A stretch of DNA of 36,410 bases. It comes from Kiloniellaceae bacterium. Lineage in GTDB: Bacteria; Pseudomonadota; Alphaproteobacteria; Kiloniellales; Kiloniellaceae. Shown here one piece after another: positions 1-7,892 of the stretch. Every line of letters begins with the position of its first letter. Within the stretch, counting starts at the first letter, position 1. The position numbers and the translations under genes are program-made. The notes under the pieces were generated by a model. The model searched no databases and was not told the origin of the DNA. It saw nothing but the letters and a program-made list of their open reading frames with translations. The stretch covers positions 1 through 36,410 of the forward strand of contig JAJFGK010000068.1 of assembly GCA_021776195.1 (NCBI GenBank), in the 5' to 3' direction.

Positions 1-930
1 GCCGGTCTTGGCGCCGGTCAAGGTTTGCGCCGCGTTTGAACCCAGGACCGAAGCCAGGCCGCTGCCGGCCGCCCCTTCGCCCTCAAACACCAGACTTGCC
101 AGCACTCCGTCGGCAGTCTCGCTGATGTCGCCGGATACCGAGAACGCCCCGCCGCCCAACGTTCCGCCGTCGGCCTGCCCGCGCCACCGCAGCGCGACGG
201 CACCGTCGTCACCAACCTGAACGGCGCCATCGCCGGCCAGTTCCACCGACGCATTTTGCGTGCTGAGAACCACCACGGCGTCGTCCAGGCTCAGGGTCTT
301 GAACGGCAGCGATGCCAACCCGTTCCCCTCGGCGCCGTCCGGACGCGGCAAACCGGCGATGGTCACGCCGCCATCGGCCACCTGGGCGCGAACCCGCAAC
401 CCGGTGACCGCCACACTATCAAACTGCCGCTGCAACAGGCTCGTGAGGTCATAGGTCGCCGTCACCCCGGTGGCCTCGATCCCACCGATGCTGACATCTG
501 TCGCGCTGATCGTTGTTTCATCGATGCGCCCGATGGTCAGGGCGACATCCGTATCCACCAGCGACGCCGCTATTGGCGCCGCCCATTGCGCCACCGGCAC
601 CCGCGCTTGCCACAGCATCCAGCCCGCTGCCCCAACCAGCAGCAGGGGCACGACGATCGACAACAGCGCCGGCCAAACCGATGCCCGCCGCCGTGCCGCG
701 GTATCGGCGAACGGATTTTCCGGTTCTAGCCGCGGGGGCGGCGGCGGTGGTGGGGGTTCGGGTGGTCCAACGACGCTGGGAAACTTGGCCGGCCGGCCAT
801 CGTCGTCGTCCGGTCCACCGGCGATATCTACTTGGGCGCTGAGAGAAGCGCGCGCATCGGCACCATCGCCGGTCCCATCAGCCGGGTGTGCCGATCGGTC
901 GGGGGCAGGCGCGTCGTTTCGCCCTTCCAT
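1..930 (-). CDS. YdbH/AsmA-like inner-membrane-anchored protein, N-terminal part
   Basis: The frame stays open from the ATG at 930 to the window edge (310 codons), so only the N-terminus is seen. The first 80 residues are polar and disordered, with an acidic DDDD stretch and a run of eight prolines near residues 59-66. A single membrane segment follows (about 86-107, around SIVVPLLLVGAAGWMLW). After it comes a repetitive beta-strand pattern of alternating short hydrophobic strands and Gly/Asp turns, typical of YdbH/AsmA-like proteins thought to bridge the envelope in lipid transport. An in-frame TAA lies three codons upstream, so the ATG is the only nearby start; AGAGG sits unusually close to it. 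The gene lies 63 bp after coxM in the same direction. The family is inferred from the N-terminal pattern; the conserved C-terminal domain is outside the window. Confidence 0.6.
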   Translation of the reverse strand, partial: MEGRNDAPAPDRSAHPADGTGDGADARASLSAQVDIAGGPDDDDGRPAKFPSVVGPPEPPPPPPPPRLEPENPFADTAARRRASVWPALLSIVVPLLLVGAAGWMLWQARVPVAQWAAPIAASLVDTDVALTIGRIDETTISATDVSIGGIEATGVTATYDLTSLLQRQFDSVAVTGLRVRAQVADGGVTIAGLPRPDGAEGNGLASLPFKTLSLDDAVVVLSTQNASVELAGDGAVQVGDDGAVALRWRGQADGGTLGGGAFSVSGDISETADGVLASLVFEGEGAAGSGLASVLGSNAAQTLTGAKTG

Positions 931-993
931 ACCTCTTTATAGAGCAGCGCTCGAATCGGCACCACTATGGCGCGACGCCAGCCGCGCGTGCTG

Positions 994-1788
994 TCAGGCG
1001 GCCGCCACCGCCCGTTTCGCCATCACCGTTACCAGGTGCGCGCGGTGCGCGGCGCTCGAATGGATATCGGCGTTCAGCCCGGCGGCGGGCACGGCGATTC
1101 CGGCAACCGCGTCGGCGCTCCACTCTGCCGCCAACGCTTGCTCCATCTCCGGTACCCGGAACACGCCACTCTGGCTCGCGCCGGTCACCGCGACCCGCGC
1201 GCCGCCGGCGAATTGCGCGACGAACACGCCGACGATGGCATAACGTGACGCCGGGTTGTCGAATTTGGCGTAGGCGGCTTTCTGCGCCAAAGGAAAGCGT
1301 ACTTCCGTGATCAACTCACCGTCTTCCAGCGATGTTTCGAACATCCCGGTAAAGAAGTCGTCGGCGGGAATCTCGCGCCGGTCGGTGACGATCGTCGCGC
1401 CGAGCGCCAGGCATGCCGCCGGATAGTCGGCCGCAGGGTCGTTGTTGGCCACAGATCCGCCGATTGTACCCCGGTTGCGCACCGCCGGGTCGCCGATATT
1501 GCCAGCCAGCGCCGCCAGTGCCGGGATGTGCTCCACCACGATATCAGAGATCGCCACGGCCCTGTGGGTTGTGCCCGCACCAATGGCGATGCTCTTGCCG
1601 TCATCGCGAATGCCCTGAATCTCCCGCATTCCGCCGATGTCGATCACATCGCTCGGCTGCGCCAGGCGCTGTTTCAGCGTCGGTATCAAGGTCATCCCGC
1701 CGGCCAGGTAGGTGCCGTCCTCGGCCTTGTTTAGCGCCGCGACTGCGCCCTCGATCGTATCCGCTTTCTGATAGCTGAAGTCGTACAT
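994..1788 (-). CDS. coxM: Molybdenum hydroxylase FAD-binding medium subunit (CoxM type)
   Basis: This 264-residue protein resembles the medium, flavin-binding subunit of the xanthine dehydrogenase / CO dehydrogenase family. That subunit passes electrons from the iron-sulfur subunit to an acceptor. The two FAD-binding signatures are visible: AGGMTLIP at residues 29-36 and TIGGSVANNDPAADYP from residue 108. Length is normal for the family (about 260-290). The C-terminal part, after about residue 170, corresponds to the CO_deh_flav_C region. It starts 3 bp after the coxS stop, indicating one transcript. The family acts on CO, purines, N-heterocycles, aldehydes and aromatics, so the substrate cannot be read from this subunit; the gene symbol describes homology only. 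No large catalytic subunit is found in the window. Confidence 0.88.
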   Translation of the reverse strand: MYDFSYQKADTIEGAVAALNKAEDGTYLAGGMTLIPTLKQRLAQPSDVIDIGGMREIQGIRDDGKSIAIGAGTTHRAVAISDIVVEHIPALAALAGNIGDPAVRNRGTIGGSVANNDPAADYPAACLALGATIVTDRREIPADDFFTGMFETSLEDGELITEVRFPLAQKAAYAKFDNPASRYAIVGVFVAQFAGGARVAVTGASQSGVFRVPEMEQALAAEWSADAVAGIAVPAAGLNADIHSSAAHRAHLVTVMAKRAVAAA

Positions 1789-1791
1789 CTG

Positions 1792-2259
1792 CTAACCCCG
1801 CATCGCGGCGGCGCCGGCCAGCACCGCCTTGACGATGTTCTGGTAACCGGTGCACCGGCACAGGTTACCCTCCAACCAGTCCCGCACTTCGCCATCCGCC
1901 GGGTCCGGGTTGTTCTTCACCAGGTCGATGGCGCTCATCACCATGCCCGGCGTGCAGAACCCGCATTGTAGCCCGTGGTGGTCCTGAAACGCCTGCTGCA
2001 TCGGATGCAGAACCCCGCCTTGCGCCAATCCCTCGATGGTTGTCACCGACGCACCATCGGCCTGCACTGCCAGAATGCTGCACGATTTCGTCGAGGCGCC
2101 ATCGATGTCGACGACGCAGGCACCGCATTGGCTGGTGTCGCAGCCGACGTGGGTGCCGGTCATTTTCAGGTCTTCCCGCAGGAAGTCGACCAGCAACGTG
2201 CGTCCTTCGACGTCGCCTGTGACCTCCTTGCCGTTGACCGACAGGGTAACCGTGGGCAT
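1792..2259 (-). CDS. coxS: Molybdenum hydroxylase [2Fe-2S] small subunit (CoxS type)
   Basis: This 155-residue protein carries all eight cysteines for two [2Fe-2S] clusters. The plant-type ferredoxin-like set is C40, C45, C48 and C60 ([11 protein letters not shown]). The helical C-terminal domain has C99, C102, C134 and C136 (CGFCTPGM and CRCTGYQ). The small subunit carries electrons from the molybdenum site to the FAD of the medium subunit. The ATG at 2259 is preceded on the minus strand by GGGAGG at a good distance. coxM follows at once, and coxG lies 102 bp upstream in the same direction. Identity as a molybdenum hydroxylase small subunit is secure; which substrate the enzyme oxidises is not. 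Confidence 0.93.
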   Translation of the reverse strand: MPTVTLSVNGKEVTGDVEGRTLLVDFLREDLKMTGTHVGCDTSQCGACVVDIDGASTKSCSILAVQADGASVTTIEGLAQGGVLHPMQQAFQDHHGLQCGFCTPGMVMSAIDLVKNNPDPADGEVRDWLEGNLCRCTGYQNIVKAVLAGAAAMRG

Positions 2260-2361
2260 GGAACAACCTCCCGAAAAGCACTGCTGTGATGTGTGGGCGT
2301 CAGACAGTAGCGCCGATATTTTATCGCGGCGCCCGTCCAGTCAAGGCCAACGGCACCCGCG

Positions 2362-3012
2362 CTACCGGATCAGCACGGTCAGGATGATGACCACGGCGAT
2401 CACCAGCAGCAGGATCCAAACTTTGCTCGGCATGCCGCGGTTCAGGGGGGCGTTTTCGTCCGTCGGCCGCGCCGTTTCTGCCGGCATCGCGGTCACCGCT
2501 GGTACTGCCGGGGTTGCTGGTTCCGGTGGCTCCGCTGGGACCGCGCCTTCGGCCGGTTCGGCGCCGCCTTCGACCACCCGCCCGAAGGCCTCGAAAAACT
2601 CGCCGGCCATCTTCTTCGCGGTGCCGTCGATCAGCCGCGCACCGAGTTGCGCCAGTTTTCCGCCGACCTGGGCGTCGACCTCATAGGTCAGTAGCGTTCC
2701 GCCGTCGCCGCTGTCGGTCAGCTTGACGTGGGCACCGCCTTTCGCGAATCCGGCCGCACCGCCTTTGCCCTCGCCGCTGATGGTATAGCCGTTCGGAGGG
2801 TCAAGGTCCGACAGCGTCACGCTGCCCGCGAATTTCGCTTTTACCGGACCGACTTTCGCCGTGACCTTGGCGTCGAAGCTGTCGTCGCCGGTTTTCTCGA
2901 CGCTCTCGCACCCGGGAATGCACTGGCGTAGAACCTCCGGATCGTTGAGCGCCTGCCACACCGCCTCGCGCGGCGCCGCGATCGTCTGTTCGCCGGACAT
3001 CTTCATGGCCAC
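2362..3012 (-). CDS. coxG: CoxG-like SRPBCC protein with C-terminal membrane anchor
   Basis: The 216-residue protein has an N-terminal SRPBCC fold of the CoxG type (about residues 1-150: MKMSGEQTIAAPREAVWQAL, then RQCIPGCESV). A Pro/Ala/Glu-rich linker follows (about 150-195), and the chain ends in a single hydrophobic helix (VWILLLVIAVVIILTVLI). In CO dehydrogenase clusters CoxG is reported to help tether the enzyme to the membrane, and the terminal helix fits that. It lies 55 bp after the TRAP permease gene and 102 bp before coxS, all in one direction. SRPBCC proteins bind varied hydrophobic ligands, so a substrate-related role is also possible. Confidence 0.85.
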   Translation of the reverse strand: MAMKMSGEQTIAAPREAVWQALNDPEVLRQCIPGCESVEKTGDDSFDAKVTAKVGPVKAKFAGSVTLSDLDPPNGYTISGEGKGGAAGFAKGGAHVKLTDSGDGGTLLTYEVDAQVGGKLAQLGARLIDGTAKKMAGEFFEAFGRVVEGGAEPAEGAVPAEPPEPATPAVPAVTAMPAETARPTDENAPLNRGMPSKVWILLLVIAVVIILTVLIR

Positions 3013-3067
3013 TGCCTTCCCTCATCGAACGTCATTGCCGCGAACGATAGACCGTCGCCGCGAATCG

Positions 3068-5218
3068 TCAAGCCGCTGCCGGTTCGGTCAAGCGCCGCCG
3101 CCGCAGTGACCAGACCAGCACCACGGCCAACACCGCCAACCCGGCTCCATGCAGCGCGAAACCCGGCGCTGCCAGTTCCACTGGCCACAACAGGGCCGCT
3201 CCCGCGCCAGCCAGCAACCCCCGGCCGATGATGCTGACCGGCCCCTCCAGATACCCATCCAGCGCCCCGGCCAGGGCATACAGCCCGAACGCCGCGAACA
3301 CGGTGATGGTCAGCATCTCCGGCCAGTTGCCGCCGAGCAACGGCGTGTACGCAAACAGCAGCGGCACGATGTACAGTCCCTTGGCCGATTTCCAGGCTGA
3401 CAACCCGGTTGCCATCGGCGGCGCCTTGGCGATCGCCGCTGCCGCGAACGCCGTCAGACACACCGGAGGCGTTATGTTGCTGTCCTGGCTCAGCCAGAAA
3501 ATGATCATGTGGGCGCTGATCAGCGCCGTCGCCAGAATCTCGGGACTCAACGCTTGTTCGAGCAGCGTTCGTTTGAAGTCTATCGGCACCAGATCTACCA
3601 GCGCCTTGGCCTCGGCCGGCGCCATTGGCGCCCCTAGCGCCGCCATCTGATCCGGCGCCACCAGCAGGAAGATCGTCTTGGCCTCTTCCGCCAGATTGCC
3701 CGATGCCACTTCGGCGATCAGTTGCTGCTGCGAAATCAGCTCGAACAGCACCGGTGCGGACAGCGACGCCAGCACGATATAGCTCGCCGTTACCGGCAAC
3801 CCCATGCCCAGCACCAGCGACGCCAGCGCAATCAGCACCATGGCGATCAGCAGGTTTCCGTTCGACCACTGGCCGATCATCTGCGACAGGGTGTTGCCGA
3901 CCCCCGAGGTGACCAGCGCGTTGACCACCAGCCCGATGGCGATCAGCAGCACCCCGATCGGCACCATGCTGCGCGCGCCCGAGGCGAGCGCCTCCAGCAC
4001 CGCCCGGGGCCCCATCTTGTTGGGCGTCAGCCACGACGCCACAACCACTGCGACAATGGCATAACCCGCCGCGAACGTCGGCGTGAAGCCCTTGATCAGC
4101 AGCGTGATCAGCACACCTATGGGCAGCAGGAACGCCGGACCGCCTTGTCGCATGACGGTGCTGAGCTTCGGCGCGTCGGCGTCTCCCTGAGTAAGGTTCA
4201 GGCGCCGCGCCTGGATCCGCACGAAGAACCCGACCGACAGAAAGTACAGCAGCGCCGGCAGGAAACTGACGGTGACGATTTTCAAGTAGCTGATCTGGGT
4301 GAAATTGGCCATCACGAACGCCCCGGCGCCCATGATCGGCGGCATCAGCCCGCCACCGGTCGACGCCGCCGCCTCGACCCCGCCAGCGAACTTCGCTGGG
4401 AAGCCGCTGCGTTTCATCAGCGGAATGGTGATCGACCCGGTCGACATGGTGTTGCCGACGGCGGAGCCGGAGATCGTTCCCGTCAGGCCCGACGCGAACA
4501 CCGCCACCAGACCCGGCCCGCCGACCATTTTGCCCGCCGCCGCCCGCGCGACGTTGATAATGAAATCTCCGGCGCCGGAGCGGATCAGAAATGCCCCGAA
4601 CAGGATGAACATGAACACCACGGTCGACGAAATCCGGGCGATCACACCAAACATCGCCTCGTCGCCATAGATGCTGCGGAACAGCATGGTTTCCGGGGAC
4701 AGGCCGCGGAACTTGAAAACCCCGCCGATCAGCTCACCCCACCAGGTGACATAGGTCATCGCCACCACGATCAGGATTGGAATGATCCAGCCGGTCGTGC
4801 GCCGTGTCATGTCGATCGCCGCGATGATCAAGAACGTCCCAGCAACCCAGTTCGCGGTGCTGAGCCGCACTCCGCGGTCATAGATCGCGTTCTCTTGGCT
4901 AATCAGGAACACCGCCGCGGCGGCGATGGCGATGCCGATGACCGCGTCCAGCCCGAACAGCGCCCGCCGCGCCGTGCGCCCCTTGATCGCCGCCATCGGG
5001 TAGATCAAGGCGCACATGAATCCCAATCCGGCGAAGTGCCAGGCCGACATCCACAGGGTCGAGAGGGTACCGCGTGTGTTGAAGTAGATGTGCGCGATCG
5101 ACAGCGCCACGCCGACCCAGAACAGCACGTGCCGCAGCCAACCGTCGTCGCCGCGCAACTGGCGGGACGGCATTTCAGCGTCGCCGGGAAACTGCTCGCG
5201 TTGGTCGTCCACTGCCAT
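3068..5218 (-). CDS. TRAP transporter fused permease (4TM/12TM)
   Basis: This protein of about 716 residues is a fused TRAP permease, joining the small (DctQ-like) and large (DctM-like) membrane subunits. Such fusions usually pair with TAXI receptors. Many hydrophobic helices run from about residue 30 to the end. Conserved DctM-type stretches include GTISGSAVGNTMSTGSITIP, EAAASTGGGLMPPIMGAGAF and SQDSNITPPVCLTAFAAAAI. The family imports organic acids and similar solutes using ion gradients. I chose the ATG at 5218 over an upstream TTG at 5242, because that TTG falls in the loop of a strong hairpin (5226-5253) and the homologous part starts after the ATG. No clear Shine-Dalgarno is seen. The receptor gene lies just upstream and the Cox-like genes downstream, suggesting uptake of the hydroxylase substrate (inference). 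Confidence 0.92.
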   Translation of the reverse strand: MAVDDQREQFPGDAEMPSRQLRGDDGWLRHVLFWVGVALSIAHIYFNTRGTLSTLWMSAWHFAGLGFMCALIYPMAAIKGRTARRALFGLDAVIGIAIAAAAVFLISQENAIYDRGVRLSTANWVAGTFLIIAAIDMTRRTTGWIIPILIVVAMTYVTWWGELIGGVFKFRGLSPETMLFRSIYGDEAMFGVIARISSTVVFMFILFGAFLIRSGAGDFIINVARAAAGKMVGGPGLVAVFASGLTGTISGSAVGNTMSTGSITIPLMKRSGFPAKFAGGVEAAASTGGGLMPPIMGAGAFVMANFTQISYLKIVTVSFLPALLYFLSVGFFVRIQARRLNLTQGDADAPKLSTVMRQGGPAFLLPIGVLITLLIKGFTPTFAAGYAIVAVVVASWLTPNKMGPRAVLEALASGARSMVPIGVLLIAIGLVVNALVTSGVGNTLSQMIGQWSNGNLLIAMVLIALASLVLGMGLPVTASYIVLASLSAPVLFELISQQQLIAEVASGNLAEEAKTIFLLVAPDQMAALGAPMAPAEAKALVDLVPIDFKRTLLEQALSPEILATALISAHMIIFWLSQDSNITPPVCLTAFAAAAIAKAPPMATGLSAWKSAKGLYIVPLLFAYTPLLGGNWPEMLTITVFAAFGLYALAGALDGYLEGPVSIIGRGLLAGAGAALLWPVELAAPGFALHGAGLAVLAVVLVWSLRRRRLTEPAAA

Positions 5219-5225
5219 CAGGTGA

Positions 5226-5253
5226 GGCGCGGCGGCACCCAAGCCGCCGCGCC
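5226..5253 (-). repeat. Perfect hairpin between receptor and permease genes
   Basis: An 11-bp perfect inverted repeat (5226-5236 with 5243-5253, all G/C) surrounds a 6-nt loop. It lies 12 bp after the TAXI gene stop and 8 bp before the permease ATG on the minus strand. There is no T-tract, so it is not a standard terminator. A structure here could protect the 3' end of the receptor message or damp permease translation, making receptor exceed permease, as is common for binding-protein systems (inference). Confidence 0.7.
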
Positions 5254-5265
5254 CGCCCTATGGTC

Positions 5266-6285
5266 TTATGGCGCCATCAGGTTTTCCGGCACCTCGATAC
5301 CGGCTTCCTTATAGTACCGCACCGCGCCCGGATGCAGCGGCAGCGGCAGTCCGGCCAGCGCTGCGTCAAGGCTCATCGCCTTCGTCGCGCCATGGATCGC
5401 CTGCAGGAACCCGAGGTTTTCATAGATTGTCTTGGTGATCTGATACACCGCGTCCTCGTCGACGTCGGAACGCACCGCCAGGAAGTTCGGCTGCGCGATG
5501 GTGCTGACGTCTGCGTCCTGACCCGGATAGGTCCCGGCCGGGATCACGTAGCGGGTCCACAAGCCGAAACCGCCATCGGCCGCCGTCATCTGTTCGTCGG
5601 TAAAGCTCAACAGCACCGCGTCGTCGCCAAGCGCCGCCAGCGCTTGCGTAACCGCGCCGACCGGCACCCCGGCCGGTGTGCTCATGCCTTCGATGTTGCC
5701 GTTCTGCAGCGCCTCGGCACTGGGCGTGTAGCCCATGAATGCCAAGTCGTACTCGGTCTCCATATCGGCGCCCAGGTTGCCCATCAACACGTCGTTCGAA
5801 CCGATGGTGCCGGAGTTTTGCCGGCCCATGGAGACCGCTTTGCCCTTGAGTTTAAAGAAATCCTCGACGGTCCCCGTCTCGGCATACTCTTTCTTGACCA
5901 CGAAGTGTTCGACGTTCGACCACAGCATGGACACCGACCGCAGATTCTCCTGCGGGCCATCGGCTTCCACCGGCCCGGTCCCCGTCGCCGCGTAGTACCC
6001 GAACAACCCCTGTAAGATACCGAACTGGGCCTCGTTCTCGCGCAACAACCGCACATTCTCGCCGGAGCCGGCTGAGTTGATCGCCGACATGTTGATCTTT
6101 TGGCCCGGCTGCAGCTTGACCTTGGTCAGCGTCGACAACGCCACGCCAACTGGATAGTACGTGCCGCCGGTACTCGCCGTTGCCAGCAGGTAATTACGTT
6201 CTTCTTGCGCGGTGGCCTGCACCGCCAGCCCGGCGGCAACCGTCGCGGTTGCCGCGAACAGTGTCGCTCTTTTCAAGATAGACAT
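5266..6285 (-). CDS. TAXI-family TRAP transporter solute receptor
   Basis: The 339-residue protein starts with a signal peptide (MSILKRATLFAATATVAAGL, then AVQATAQE with a likely cleavage after AQA/TAQ). It continues as a TAXI-type receptor: LLATASTGGTYYPVGVALST near the mature N-terminus, SAGSGENVRLLRENEAQFGI, and VSMGRQNSGTIGSNDVLMG. It would capture the solute in the periplasm for the adjacent fused permease. The start at 6285 is supported by GGGAGA six bases upstream and by the signal peptide; the frame is open further up to 6423 but runs through the operator region. The upstream region, shared with the divergent tetR gene, holds two copies of the probable TetR operator. The ligand is unknown. 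Confidence 0.92.
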   Translation of the reverse strand: MSILKRATLFAATATVAAGLAVQATAQEERNYLLATASTGGTYYPVGVALSTLTKVKLQPGQKINMSAINSAGSGENVRLLRENEAQFGILQGLFGYYAATGTGPVEADGPQENLRSVSMLWSNVEHFVVKKEYAETGTVEDFFKLKGKAVSMGRQNSGTIGSNDVLMGNLGADMETEYDLAFMGYTPSAEALQNGNIEGMSTPAGVPVGAVTQALAALGDDAVLLSFTDEQMTAADGGFGLWTRYVIPAGTYPGQDADVSTIAQPNFLAVRSDVDEDAVYQITKTIYENLGFLQAIHGATKAMSLDAALAGLPLPLHPGAVRYYKEAGIEVPENLMAP

Positions 6286-6382
6286 ACGATTCTCCCAAAT
6301 GCTTTTCATATTGGTATACCAGACTGTATGGCCCGTCGTTTCGCTTGCCAACCGTACAAGGTTATTGCTCGGTGTATTTTTC

Positions 6383-6423
6383 TTGAATGTTCGCTCATAA
6401 TAGCATATTGAATGATCGCTCAA
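6383..6423. promoter_or_regulatory. Two probable TetR operators in the divergent promoter
   Basis: Two related 16-bp sites, TTGAATGTTCGCTCAT (6383-6398) and TTGAATGATCGCTCAA (6408-6423), lie 25 bp apart centre to centre between the TAXI gene and tetR. Both are imperfect palindromes of the form TTGA-N8-TCAA. A third copy lies before the SRPBCC gene (7042-7057). A leftward promoter TTGAGC-17 bp-TTATGA would have its -35 inside the second site and its -10 at the end of the first. Binding by the adjacent TetR protein would block it. The sites are seen; the binding protein is inferred. Confidence 0.72.
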
Positions 6424-6446
6424 AGTTATGAGGACCCCAGCGCGCG

Positions 6447-7025
6447 ATGCCGTGGCAAAAACAATTCGATGTCGATGTTGCCCTGGAGCGCGCCATGCAC
6501 GTCTTTTGGCGTCATGGCTACGACGCCACGTCGGTCAAGGATTTGGGCCTCGCCATGGGCATTCATCCCGGTAGCCTCTATCCCACCTACGGCAACAAGC
6601 ACGCGCTGTTTATCCGCGCGCTGCGTCATTACGAAGCGTGGTTTCTCGCCCGTTTCGACGATTATGCACGCGACAACACGCCGCGCGATGCCATCTTGGC
6701 GGTGTTCAAGAATATCGCCAGGGAGGCGCTGACGGAACCGGATAATCCGGGCTGCCTGTTGGCTAACACCACCCTGGAGTTGGCCCGCCACGACGCCGAT
6801 GTCGCGGCAATCGTCGCCGAGGGGTTGGAGAAGACCGAGCGCTTCTTCCGCACCCGGATCCTCGCCGGCCAGTCTGCCGGAAACATCGCCGCCGATGTCG
6901 ACGCGGTCCACACCGCCCGTGTCCTCCTCGGGCTGCTCAACGGCCTGCGCATCCTTGCCCGCGGCCGGCCCGAGCCGGCGGTCCTAAACGCAGTGGTTGA
7001 TCACGCCGGGTCTTGCCTCCGGTGA
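6447..7025 (+). CDS. TetR/AcrR-family transcriptional regulator
   Basis: The 192-residue protein has a TetR-type helix-turn-helix at residues about 8-55: ALERAMHVFWRHGYDATSVK, then DLGLAMGIHPGSLYPTYGNK, ending in the typical K/H-ALF. The C-terminal part (about 80-190) is helical and resembles the TetR_C ligand domain of YezE/AcuR-like regulators (DNPGCLLANTTLEL). It is divergent from the TAXI receptor gene, with two copies of a probable operator in between, and a third copy precedes the next gene. Together these indicate autoregulation plus control of the transporter/hydroxylase run and of the downstream SRPBCC gene. The effector is unknown; the likeliest is the transported substrate or a product. 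Confidence 0.93.
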   Translation: MPWQKQFDVDVALERAMHVFWRHGYDATSVKDLGLAMGIHPGSLYPTYGNKHALFIRALRHYEAWFLARFDDYARDNTPRDAILAVFKNIAREALTEPDNPGCLLANTTLELARHDADVAAIVAEGLEKTERFFRTRILAGQSAGNIAADVDAVHTARVLLGLLNGLRILARGRPEPAVLNAVVDHAGSCLR

Positions 7026-7041
7026 ATTTTTTACCTCAGTT

Positions 7042-7057
7042 TTGAACGTACGCTCAA
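7042..7057. promoter_or_regulatory. Third probable TetR operator
   Basis: TTGAACGTACGCTCAA is the most symmetric copy of the site found at 6383-6423; 14 of 16 positions match its own reverse complement. It lies in the 50-bp gap between tetR and the SRPBCC gene, 18 bp before the latter's ATG. This places the SRPBCC gene under separate control by the same repressor. Confidence 0.72.
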
Positions 7058-7075
7058 AACAATGAAAGGAAGACC

Positions 7076-7507
7076 ATGACCAGAATTTACGCCAGTACGG
7101 TAATTCCAGCCCCGGTTAACGACGTCTGGGCCCTAGCTGGCGATTGGGCCGGCATCAGCAACTGGCACCCGGCGGTCGACGCCTCGCGCCTCGGCGACGG
7201 CCCGGCGGCGTCGGAGGCCGGCGCCACCCGCCGGTGCACGTTGGCCAATGGCGCTGCCCTCGATGAGGTCCAAACTGCCCGCTCCGATACCGATCACACC
7301 TACAGCTACACAATCACCGACGGCCCGCTGCCCATGCAGCACCATGCCGCGACGGTGCGGCTGAGCCCAATTACCGACACCGGCCAGACCTTCGCCGAGT
7401 GGACAACCGACTTCGATGCCGCCGACGCCGTCCACGGCGACATCCACGGCATGCTTTCGGAGGCGTTGCCCGGTGGTCTCGCCGCTTTGAAAGCCAAGTT
7501 CGTTTAG
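7076..7507 (+). CDS. SRPBCC-family protein
   Basis: This 143-residue protein shows the N-terminal pattern of polyketide cyclase / SRPBCC proteins (ASTVIPAPVNDVWALAGDWA, then GISNWHPAVDAS). A regular series of beta strands and a C-terminal helix (EALPGGLAALKAKF) follow; length matches the single-domain family. Members bind small hydrophobic ligands and may be enzymes or carriers. AAAGGAAG precedes the ATG at the right spacing. The probable TetR operator just upstream links it to the TAXI-TRAP and Cox-like genes, so it may handle the same compound (inference). Confidence 0.85.
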   Translation: MTRIYASTVIPAPVNDVWALAGDWAGISNWHPAVDASRLGDGPAASEAGATRRCTLANGAALDEVQTARSDTDHTYSYTITDGPLPMQHHAATVRLSPITDTGQTFAEWTTDFDAADAVHGDIHGMLSEALPGGLAALKAKFV

Positions 7508-7531
7508 CGCCGGTTCATCCGGCTGCGTGGT

Positions 7532-7547
7532 CTCGCCTTGCGGCGAG
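7532..7547 (+). terminator. Small stem-loop after the SRPBCC gene
   Basis: CTCGCC-TTGC-GGCGAG forms a 6-bp stem with a tetraloop 24 bp after the SRPBCC stop. A second small stem (GCCGG/CCGGC, 7509-7523) precedes it. No T-run follows, so termination is only a possibility. Confidence 0.3.
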
Positions 7548-7606
7548 GTGAGCACGTGCTACGGTGTTGAGCGGCGAACATGCCGCGATCATTGGGAGAC
7601 ATCACG

Positions 7607-7891
7607 GTGGCATTAAACAAATATATGATTGAACGCGAAATACCGGCCGTTGGCTCTTTGGAGCGGGCCGAGTTGGCCGGCGCTGCCGCGAAGTCTAATG
7701 CGGCATTGGCCCAGCTTGCGCCCGATGTTCAGTGGGTCGAGAGTTACGTCGCCGCCGACCAAACGTTTTGCGTGTACCTGGCGACTGACGAAGACGCGGT
7801 GCGCAAGCATGCCGAGATCAGCGGTTTCCCAGCCACCAAGATCACACCGATCCGCAAGATGATCGATCCGACGACCGAAAAGGACGTCTGA
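7607..7891 (+). CDS. DUF4242-family small protein
   Basis: The protein has 94 residues from a GTG at 7607. It matches the DUF4242 pattern: a start like MIEREIP, the helix ELAGAAAKSNAALAQLAPDV, WVESYVAADQTFCVYLA, then EDAVRKHAEISGFPATKITP. Characterised members (SCO4226 type) have a ferredoxin-like fold and bind nickel, but the function here is not known. GGGAGAC lies 6 bp before the GTG and supports that start over the in-frame ATG at 7580, which has a poorer site. The gene ends 1 bp from the stop of the convergent P-loop gene. Confidence 0.8.
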   Translation: MALNKYMIEREIPAVGSLERAELAGAAAKSNAALAQLAPDVQWVESYVAADQTFCVYLATDEDAVRKHAEISGFPATKITPIRKMIDPTTEKDV

Positions 7892-7892
7892 C

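Noticed and set aside
470..1243. 257-codon plus-strand frame
   Set aside because: It is antisense to the YdbH-like and coxM genes, has low-complexity Gly/Ser/Ala content and matches no family; the minus-strand readings are clearly protein-like.
3722..5314. 530-codon plus-strand frame
   Set aside because: It is a shadow of the TRAP permease gene: His/Arg/Gln-rich with no hydrophobic pattern, while the minus strand gives a textbook permease.
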